Shown here: in pieces, positions 38,264 to 45,157 of the stretch | Numbering within the stretch: the first letter of the stretch is position 1 | Layout of the letters: every line of letters starts with the position of its first letter | Origin: Streptomyces sp. Ru72 | Lineage (GTDB): Bacteria; Actinomycetota; Actinomycetes; Streptomycetales; Streptomycetaceae | Direction of reading: 5' to 3' | DNA: 45,157 nucleotides | NCBI RefSeq assembly: GCF_002920635.1 | Contig: NZ_PQSR01000065.1 | Coordinates: forward strand, 1 to 45,157 | Translations under genes and position numbers: made by a program | Notes under the pieces: generated by a model | What the model was told of the DNA's origin: nothing | What the model saw: only the letters and a program-made list of their open reading frames with translations | The model's database searches: none

Positions 38264-39148
38264 ATGACCACCGCGCACCACCTCCCCGCGGGCAAGGCCG
38301 CAACCGGCGCCTACTCGGTCGACGTCACCCCCGAGTCGGCCGGCTGGGGCTACTCCAGCCTGAAGGTGCTCGAACTGCCGTCCGGCGGCTGGCACTCCTT
38401 CGACACCGGCGACAGCGAGTGGATCGTGCTCCCGCTGTCGGGCTCATGCACCGTCGCCGTCGGCGGTGACACGTTTCGGCTGCACGGCCGCGAGAGCGTG
38501 TTCAGCGGTGTCAGCGACTTCGCGTACGTGCCGCGCGACGCCCAGGTCTCGATCGCGTCCCGCGACGGCGGCCGCTTCGCGCTCACCGGCGCCCGCTGCG
38601 AGCGCAGGCTGCCCGCCCGTTACGCGCCCGCCTCGTCCGTCCCGGTCGAGCTGCGCGGCACCGGCAACTGCTCCCGCCAGGTCAACAACTTCGGCGCGGC
38701 GGGCGTGTTCGAGTGCGACAAGCTCATCGCCGTGGAGGTGATCACCCCGGGCGGCAACTGGTCGTCCTTCCCGCCGCACAAGCACGACGAGCACCGGCCC
38801 GGCGAGGAGTCGGAGCTGGAGGAGATCTACTACTTCGAGTTCGCCGCCCACGAGGGCACCCCCGGACTCGGCTACCAGCGGGTCTCCCCGTCCGGCCACA
38901 GCACCGGCACGGACGTGCTGGCCGAGGTGCGCGACGGTGACGTCGTGCTCATCCCGGACGGCTGGCACGGACCGTCCATGGCCGTGCCCGGCCACGACAT
39001 GTACTACCTCAACGTCATGGCGGGCCCCGACCCCGACCGCGCCTGGCTGATCTGCGACCACCCCGACCACGCGTGGATCCGCGACACCTGGCCGGCCCAG
39101 CCGGTCGACCCCCGTCTCCCCCTCTACACGGCACCGGAGAAGCCCTGA
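38264..39148 (+). CDS. iolB: 5-deoxy-glucuronate isomerase IolB
   Basis: A 294-residue double cupin. The C-terminal cupin carries the metal site: FPPHKHDEHRPGE and LEEIYYFEF (about 165-192), with the last His in VLIPDGWHGPSMAVPGHDMY near 228-247. IolB converts 5-deoxy-D-glucuronate to 5-dehydro-2-deoxy-D-gluconate. The ATG at 38264 is chosen for the AAGGG site before it and the fit to family length; the ATG at 38231 lies in a tandem repeat and would add 11 residues. Its stop shares a base with the iolD ATG (TGATG). Confidence 0.9.
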   Translation: MTTAHHLPAGKAATGAYSVDVTPESAGWGYSSLKVLELPSGGWHSFDTGDSEWIVLPLSGSCTVAVGGDTFRLHGRESVFSGVSDFAYVPRDAQVSIASRDGGRFALTGARCERRLPARYAPASSVPVELRGTGNCSRQVNNFGAAGVFECDKLIAVEVITPGGNWSSFPPHKHDEHRPGEESELEEIYYFEFAAHEGTPGLGYQRVSPSGHSTGTDVLAEVRDGDVVLIPDGWHGPSMAVPGHDMYYLNVMAGPDPDRAWLICDHPDHAWIRDTWPAQPVDPRLPLYTAPEKP

Positions 39149-41022
39149 TGAGCAGCACTACCCGCCGTCTGACCGTCGCCCAGGCGCTGGTGCGGTTCCT
39201 GTCCGCGCAGTACACCGAGCGCGACGGCGTACGCCACCGCCTGATCGCCGGCACCTGGGGCATCTTCGGCCACGGCAACGTCGCCGGCATCGGCCAGGCG
39301 CTGCTCGAGGCCGGCGAGAGCGCCATGCCCTTCCACCAGGGCCGCAACGAACAGGCCATGGTGCACGCCGCCGTCGGCTACGCCCGCCAGCTCAACCGGC
39401 TCTCGGCACAGGCGGTCACCACCTCCATCGGCCCGGGCGCCACCAACCTGGTCACCGGGGCGGCCCTGGCCACGATCAACCGCCTGCCGGTGCTGCTGCT
39501 GCCCGGCGACTACTTCGCCACCCGCGCCGCCGACCCGCTGCTCCAGCAGCTGGAGCACCCGGTCGAGGCCGATGTGTCGGTCAACGACACGCTGCGCCCG
39601 GTCTCCCGCTACTTCGACCGGATCACCCGCCCCGAGATGCTCATCCCGTCCGCACTGAACGCCATGCGGGTCCTCGCCGACCCGGCGGAGACCGGCGCGG
39701 TCACCCTGGCCATGCCGCAGGACGTGCAGGCGGAGGCGTACGACTGGCCGGAGGAGTTCTTCGCCGAGCGCGTGTGGCACGTACGCCGTCCGGCCCCCGA
39801 CCCGTTGGAGCTGGCGGAGGCGGTGCGCGCGATCCGCGAAGCCGAGCGCCCGCTGATCGTGGCGGGCGGCGGCGTCCACCACAGCGAGGCCGAGGAAGCC
39901 CTCAAGGCGCTGGTGGACGCGACCGGCATCCCGGTCGCCTCCACCCAGGCCGGCAAGGGCTCGCTGCGCCACGACCACCCCGCCGACCTCGGCGGAATCG
40001 GCCACACCGGCACGGCGGTCTGCGACGACATCGCCCGCACCGCCGATCTGGTCATCGGCGTCGGCACCCGCTACAGCGACTTCACCACCGCGTCGAACAC
40101 GCTGTTCCAGAACCCCGGCGTGCGGTTCGTCAACCTCAACGTCACGGCCTTCGACGCCCACAAGCTCGCGGCGCTGACGCTGGTCGCGGACGCCCGGGCG
40201 GGCCTCACGGCACTCGCCGAGGGCCTGGCCGGCCATCGGGTGAGCGAGGCGTACGAGGCCGAGTACCGCGCGGGCAAGGAGCGCTGGGAGCAGGTCGTCC
40301 AGTCCGCCTACCGCGCGGACGACGAGAGCTCCGTGCCGACCCAGACGCAGGTCCTCGGCGCCCTGGACGCGGTCGTGGGCGACGACGACGTGGTGATCAA
40401 CGCGGCCGGCTCGCTCCCCGGCGACCTGCACAAGCTGTGGCGGGCCCGCTCGCCGCGCCAGTACCACCTGGAGTACGGCTACTCCTGCATGGGCTACGAG
40501 ATCCCGGCCGGCATCGGCGTCCAGCAGGCCGCTCCCGGCACGGCGGTGTGGTCGCTGGTCGGCGACGGCACCTACCTGATGATGCCGACGGAGATCGTCA
40601 CCGCGGTCCAGGAGGGCCTGCCGGTCAACCTGGTCCTGATCCAGAACCACGGCTACGCCTCCATCGGCGGCCTGTCGGAGGAGACCGGCGGCGAGCGGTT
40701 CGGCACCGCCTACCGCTACCGGGCCGCCGACGGCACCTTCACCGGGGCCCCGCTCCCGGTGGACCTCGCCGCCAACGCCGCCAGCCTCGGCATGGACGTG
40801 CTGCGCGCCAAGACCGTACGGGAACTGCGCGACGCGCTCGCCGCGGCCCGCGCCTCCGACCGGCCGACCTGCGTCTACGTCGAGACCGACCCGACGCCCA
40901 CCGCTCCGCCCGCCGAGGCCTGGTGGGACGTGCCCGTCGCCGAGGTCGCCACCCGCGAGTCCGCCGTGTCCGCCCGTGAGCGCTACGACCGGCACGCCGC
41001 CGACCGCCGACGCCACCTCTGA
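39148..41022 (+). CDS. iolD: 3D-trihydroxycyclohexane-1,2-dione hydrolase IolD
   Basis: A 624-residue ThDP enzyme that opens the ring of 3D-(3,5/4)-trihydroxycyclohexane-1,2-dione to 5-deoxy-glucuronate. IolD marks are GTWGIFGHGNVAGIGQALLE near the N-terminus and FHQGRNEQAMVHAAVGYARQ, where Glu activates ThDP. The central domain has AGGGVHHSEAEEALKALVDA. The C-terminal ThDP site begins SLVGDGTYLMMPTEIVTAVQ with the paired Asn in IQNHGYASIGG. The ATG overlaps the iolB stop by one base; the longer frame from 39073 lies inside iolB. It is the second ThDP enzyme of this fold in the window but is clearly distinct from the PoxB-like one. Confidence 0.93.
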   Translation: MSSTTRRLTVAQALVRFLSAQYTERDGVRHRLIAGTWGIFGHGNVAGIGQALLEAGESAMPFHQGRNEQAMVHAAVGYARQLNRLSAQAVTTSIGPGATNLVTGAALATINRLPVLLLPGDYFATRAADPLLQQLEHPVEADVSVNDTLRPVSRYFDRITRPEMLIPSALNAMRVLADPAETGAVTLAMPQDVQAEAYDWPEEFFAERVWHVRRPAPDPLELAEAVRAIREAERPLIVAGGGVHHSEAEEALKALVDATGIPVASTQAGKGSLRHDHPADLGGIGHTGTAVCDDIARTADLVIGVGTRYSDFTTASNTLFQNPGVRFVNLNVTAFDAHKLAALTLVADARAGLTALAEGLAGHRVSEAYEAEYRAGKERWEQVVQSAYRADDESSVPTQTQVLGALDAVVGDDDVVINAAGSLPGDLHKLWRARSPRQYHLEYGYSCMGYEIPAGIGVQQAAPGTAVWSLVGDGTYLMMPTEIVTAVQEGLPVNLVLIQNHGYASIGGLSEETGGERFGTAYRYRAADGTFTGAPLPVDLAANAASLGMDVLRAKTVRELRDALAAARASDRPTCVYVETDPTPTAPPAEAWWDVPVAEVATRESAVSARERYDRHAADRRRHL

Positions 41023-41057
41023 CTTGCCCCGCTGAACGAAAGGTCCCCTCCCGCACC

Positions 41058-42551
<1,494 letters not shown>

Positions 42552-42560
42552 TGAGAGCGG

Positions 42561-42604
42561 CGGCCGGTGCGGGAGCGGGCGTGTGGCCTCCCGCACCGGC
42601 CGCA
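42561..42604 (+). terminator. Strong terminator after iolA
   Basis: Perfect 15-bp stem (42561-42575 with 42590-42604), 14-base loop, followed by ACTTTCCCC. Confidence 0.9.
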
Positions 42605-42614
42605 CTTTCCCCGA

Positions 42615-42626
42615 TTGTCAGGACAA
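42615..42626. promoter_or_regulatory. Palindromic operator candidate (motif A) upstream of gntR
   Basis: TTGTC-AG-GACAA, a perfect palindrome with a two-base centre. The half-site GACAAG (42622-42627) is repeated directly 11 bases on (42633-42638), one helical turn away. Confidence 0.5.
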
Positions 42627-42642
42627 GATGATGACAAGTGTT

Positions 42643-42654
42643 CCGGTCAACCGG
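42643..42654. promoter_or_regulatory. Palindromic operator candidate (motif B) in the gntR promoter
   Basis: CCGGT-CA-ACCGG lies between the expected -35 and the -10 at 42664-42669, a usual place for a self-repressing operator. It matches the palindrome at 36061-36077 apart from one centre base. Confidence 0.5.
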
Positions 42655-42663
42655 TCGGCGGCA

Positions 42664-42669
42664 TATTCT
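42664..42669 (+). promoter_or_regulatory. -10 element of the gntR gene (leaderless)
   Basis: TATTCT fits TANNNT and ends 6 bases before the GTG at 42676. No ribosome binding site precedes the GTG, so the mRNA probably starts at the start codon. Confidence 0.5.
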
Positions 42670-42675
42670 CCCGCT

Positions 42676-43431
42676 GTGACCACTTCCGCACCCGACGCCC
42701 TCGACTTCGCCCTCGACCGCAGCAGCCCGGTCCCCCTCTACTACCAGCTGGCGCAACAGCTGGAGGCGGCGATCGAGCACGGGGCGCTGGGCCCGGGCAG
42801 CCTGCTGGGCAACGAGATCGAGCTCGCCGGACGGCTCGGCCTGTCCCGGCCCACGGTGCGCCAGGCCATCCAGTCGCTGGTCGACAAGGGCCTGCTGGTC
42901 CGCCGCCGGGGCGTGGGCACGCAGGTGGTGCACAGCCAGGTCAAGCGCCCCCTGGAGCTGAGCAGTCTCTACGACGACCTGGAGTCCGCGGGACAGAAGC
43001 CGGCGACCCAGGTGCTGCGCAACGAGGTGGTGCGGGCTTCCGCCGAGGTCGCCGCCGCGCTCGGGATCGCCGAGGGCGGCGAGGTGCACCGCCTGGAGCG
43101 CCTGCGCCTCGCCCACGGAGAGCCGATGGCGTTCCTGTCCAACTACGTGCCGACCGGACTGCTGGACCTCGACACCGAACGGCTCCAGGCCACGGGCCTG
43201 TACCGGATGCTGCGGAGCGTCGGCGTCACCCTGCACAGCGCCCGGCAGACCGTCGGCGCCCGCTGCGCCACCGCCGAGGAGGCCGAGCGGCTCGGCGAGC
43301 CGGAGGGCGCGGCCCTGCTGACCATGCAGCGCACGGCGTACGACGACACCGGTCGCGCCGTCGAGTACGGCACCCACATCTACCGCGCCTCGCGCTACTC
43401 CTTCGACTTCCAGCTGCTGGTGCGGCCCTGA
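42676..43431 (+). CDS. GntR/HutC-family transcriptional regulator
   Basis: A 251-residue regulator. The winged helix-turn-helix (about 18-85) has PLYYQLAQQLEAAIEHGALG, then NEIELAGRLGLSRPTVRQAI and LLVRRRGVGTQVV. The C-terminal UTRA effector domain (about 100-250) ends EYGTHIYRASRYSFDFQLLV. HutC-type proteins are ligand-released repressors; here the ligand would be inositol or a pathway intermediate. The GTG at 42676 is chosen because a TATTCT element ends 6 bases before it and upstream in-frame codons lie in the promoter. Palindromes at 42615-42626 and 42643-42654 recur in the divergent region at 36061-36139, so it probably controls both itself and the inositol arms. Confidence 0.9.
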   Translation: MTTSAPDALDFALDRSSPVPLYYQLAQQLEAAIEHGALGPGSLLGNEIELAGRLGLSRPTVRQAIQSLVDKGLLVRRRGVGTQVVHSQVKRPLELSSLYDDLESAGQKPATQVLRNEVVRASAEVAAALGIAEGGEVHRLERLRLAHGEPMAFLSNYVPTGLLDLDTERLQATGLYRMLRSVGVTLHSARQTVGARCATAEEAERLGEPEGAALLTMQRTAYDDTGRAVEYGTHIYRASRYSFDFQLLVRP

Positions 43432-43441
43432 CCGGCCGGGC

Positions 43442-44596
43442 TCACGCCAGGTCCACCCAGCCGCGCCGCTCGGCCGAGCGGCTCATGGCGTCCAGGGCTG
43501 CGGCGCTGCGCACGGCGTCCTCCAGGGTCGGGCCGTGGGCGGTGCCCTCCGCGACGGAGCGCAGGAAGTGGTACGCCTCGATGACCTTGAGGTCGTCGTA
43601 GCCCATGCCGTTGGCCGAGCCGGGCTGGAAGGCGCCGTACTCACCGTGCCCGGGGCCGACGTAGAGGGTGCTGACGGGCTGGTCCTGGTAGGCCGTACCG
43701 CGGCTGACGCCGAGTTCGCCCATGCGGCGGAAGTCCCAGAAGAGGGCGCCCTTGGTGCCGTGGACCTCGAAGCCGTAGTTGTTCTGTTCGCCGACCGAGA
43801 CCCGGCTCGCCTCCAGCACGCCGCGGGCGCCGGAGGCGAAGCGCAGCAGGCAGCTGACGTAGTCCTCGTTCTCCACGGGGCCCGGCTCGCCGCCGGTCGC
43901 TCGGGTGTGACCGGCGGTGGCGCCGGTGGGACGGGCGCGTTCGGGGATGAAGACGGCCGTGTCGGCGGCCAGCGACTCGATCTCGCCGAGCAGGAAGCGG
44001 GCCAGGTCCACGCCGTGCGAGGCGAGGTCGCCGAGGACTCCGCTGCCGCCGCGCTCCCGCTCGTAGCGCCAGGTCAGGGCGCCCTCGGGGTGGGCGGCGT
44101 AGTCGCTGAAGAGGCGGATGCGGACGTGGGTCACGGTGCCGATCTCACCGTCGGCGATCAGTTCACGGGCGGTGGCGACGGCGGGCGCGCCCCGGTAATT
44201 GAAGCCGACCGTGCCCTGGACACCTGCCTTGGCGACGGCGCCCGCCACCGCGCGGGCGTCCTCGGCGGTCAGGCCGACCGGCTTCTCGATCCAGATGTGC
44301 TTGCCCGCCTCGGCCATGGCGACGCCGATCTCGCGGTGCAGGAAGTTCGGGGCGGCGATGCTCACCGCCCGCACCCGTGGATCGGCGGCGATCTCACGCC
44401 AGTCCCGGACGGCGGTCGCGAAGCCGTACCGAGCGGCGGCCTCCTCCGCCCGGCCTGGAACCTCGTCGGCGACGGCGACCAGTTCGGGGCGCAGGCGCAG
44501 CTGCGGGAAGTGGTGCGGCAGGCGGACATACGCCTGGGTGTGCACCCGCCCCATCCAGCCGAATCCGACGACGGCGACGCCGAGCGTACTCACCAT
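43442..44596 (-). CDS. Gfo/Idh/MocA family oxidoreductase
   Basis: A 384-residue NAD(P)-dependent dehydrogenase. The Rossmann site LGVAVVGFGWMGRVHTQAY is at 5-23, WIEKPVGLTAEDARAVA near 105-121 holds the Glu-Lys-Pro, and GSGVLGDLASHGVDLARFLL near 213-232 has the active-site Asp/His. It is longer than the iolG-like protein and clearly a different member. The substrate is a sugar or cyclitol not readable from sequence. It is divergent from a LacI-type regulator with matching operators between, so the two form a separate control unit beside the inositol locus. GAGGGG lies before the ATG. It is convergent with gntR, 10 bases apart. Confidence 0.9.
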   Translation of the reverse strand: MVSTLGVAVVGFGWMGRVHTQAYVRLPHHFPQLRLRPELVAVADEVPGRAEEAAARYGFATAVRDWREIAADPRVRAVSIAAPNFLHREIGVAMAEAGKHIWIEKPVGLTAEDARAVAGAVAKAGVQGTVGFNYRGAPAVATARELIADGEIGTVTHVRIRLFSDYAAHPEGALTWRYERERGGSGVLGDLASHGVDLARFLLGEIESLAADTAVFIPERARPTGATAGHTRATGGEPGPVENEDYVSCLLRFASGARGVLEASRVSVGEQNNYGFEVHGTKGALFWDFRRMGELGVSRGTAYQDQPVSTLYVGPGHGEYGAFQPGSANGMGYDDLKVIEAYHFLRSVAEGTAHGPTLEDAVRSAAALDAMSRSAERRGWVDLA

Positions 44597-44609
44597 GACT
44601 GCCCCTCTT

Positions 44610-44621
44610 TGGACCGTTCCA
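44610..44621. promoter_or_regulatory. LacI-type operator 1
   Basis: TGGACCGTTCCA fits the LacI-family pattern TGGAACGNTCCA. It is the exact reverse complement of the site at 44692-44703 and lies 13 bases before the dehydrogenase start. Confidence 0.65.
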
Positions 44622-44657
44622 GAACGTGCGCGGCCCACACTGGAGGGCATACACCTC

Positions 44658-44678
44658 CTTGTCAATCCCTTTGACAAG
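44658..44678. promoter_or_regulatory. 21-base palindrome with overlapping divergent -35 elements
   Basis: CTTGTCAA-N5-TTGACAAG, perfect 8-base arms. TTGACA on the plus strand (44671-44676) and on the minus strand (44660-44665) could each serve as a -35. On the minus strand a CAGTGT-like -10 follows 17 bases later. Confidence 0.5.
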
Positions 44679-44691
44679 CGCGTCCACCGTA

Positions 44692-44703
44692 TGGAACGGT
44701 CCA
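44692..44703. promoter_or_regulatory. LacI-type operator 2
   Basis: TGGAACGGTCCA lies 3 bases before the regulator's ATG. The centre is 82 bases from operator 1, close to eight helical turns, which would suit looping. Confidence 0.65.
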
Positions 44704-44706
44704 GAC

Positions 44707-45157
44707 ATGAGACCGCCGACGATCCGCGATGTGGCCGAACGGGCCGGAGTGTCGAAGTCGCTGGTCTCCCTGGTGCTGCGCGGTTCCGACCAGGTGCGCC
44801 CCGAGAAGCGGCGGGCGGTGCTGGCCGCCGTCGAGGAGCTGGGGTACCGGCCCAACGCCGCCGCGCGCAGCCTGAGCGAGCGCCGCACCCGCACGGTCGG
44901 CGTCCTGCTCAACGACATGCGCAACCCCTGGTTCGTGGAGCTGCTCGACGGCCTGAACTCCCGGCTGCACGACGCCGGTCTGCGGATGCTGCTGGCCGAC
45001 GGCCACCTCAACCGGCGCCTCGGCGAGGACCTGACCCGCACCTTCACGGACCTGCGGGTCGACGGGCTGATCGCGGTGGGGACCCTGCCGCCCTCCGAGG
45101 CACTGCGCCAGGCCGCCGCCCGGGTCCCCACCGTCGTCGCCGGGGCGCGCGAGCCGG
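44707..45157 (+). CDS. LacI-family transcriptional regulator (partial, runs off the window)
   Basis: The first 150 residues of a LacI-type regulator. The DNA-binding domain begins PTIRDVAERAGVSKSLVSLV, followed by the hinge segment LGYRPNAAARSLSERRT (about 47-63). The ligand domain then starts TVGVLLNDMRNPWFVELLDG, as in periplasmic-binding-protein-like repressors. The frame stays open to the last base, so the C-terminal half is missing. No ribosome binding site is seen before the ATG; an operator ends 3 bases upstream, suggesting tight self-control and perhaps a leaderless message. It probably regulates the divergent dehydrogenase gene. Confidence 0.9.
   Translation, partial: MRPPTIRDVAERAGVSKSLVSLVLRGSDQVRPEKRRAVLAAVEELGYRPNAAARSLSERRTRTVGVLLNDMRNPWFVELLDGLNSRLHDAGLRMLLADGHLNRRLGEDLTRTFTDLRVDGLIAVGTLPPSEALRQAAARVPTVVAGAREP

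Noticed and set aside
39124..41016. 630-residue minus-strand frame opposite iolD
   Set aside because: Typical shadow of a high-GC gene. iolD has complete ThDP motifs.

Overview
The window is a high-GC actinobacterial chromosome segment, almost certainly Streptomyces. The evidence is very strong G/C bias at third codon positions, many GTG starts, 1-4 bp ATGA/GTGA gene overlaps, an actinobacterial gas vesicle cluster, an F420-dependent oxidoreductase, a LigD-type polymerase and intergenic palindromic repeats of a Streptomyces kind. I see no rRNA, tRNA, insertion sequence, phage or CRISPR array. All identifications come from reading the sequence against remembered families; no search was run.

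Left block (1-6.1 kb): a stress-type cluster. It holds a PoxB/YdaP-like thiamine-diphosphate enzyme, a DUF2795-like small protein, a CBS-domain protein coupled to an uncharacterised His/Asp/Glu-rich membrane protein, a DJ-1/PfpI protein, a DUF6158-like protein and a homologue of Mycobacterium tuberculosis Rv2629 (Vms1/baeRF-like). Four units in this block carry a sigma-B-type promoter pattern (G..T, 14-15 bp, GGGT). Next come an ABC-F ATPase, a 0.4 kb nested inverted/tandem palindromic repeat block, a PAP2-diacylglycerol kinase fusion, a methyltransferase and a tiny hydrophobic protein.

Middle (11-19 kb): on the minus strand, an NDH-2 dehydrogenase, a transketolase and a LigD-type polymerase lead into a compact gas vesicle cluster in the order gvpO-A-F-G-(Y-like)-J-L-S-K, in which most neighbours overlap or abut. 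From 19 to 24.6 kb are an F420 oxidoreductase, an SDR/holin-like pair, a VOC protein, an NCS1 permease with an unusual eight-cysteine tail and a structured mRNA leader, and a GNAT acetyltransferase.

From 24.6 to 31 kb is a tightly coupled four-peptidase operon (M55 D-aminopeptidase, M20, S9, S66 L,D-carboxypeptidase) that looks suited to peptide or muropeptide turnover, followed by a secreted collagen-like protein.

Right block (31-43.4 kb): a complete myo-inositol catabolic locus. One divergent arm encodes a sugar ABC transporter plus IolE- and IolG-like enzymes. The other encodes IolC, a Cgl0159-like aldolase candidate, IolB, IolD and IolA, followed by a GntR/HutC regulator. The regulator's promoter and the divergent promoter share two palindromic motifs. 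The window ends with a second Gfo/Idh/MocA dehydrogenase divergent from a LacI-type regulator, with matching LacI-type operators between them; the regulator runs off the end.
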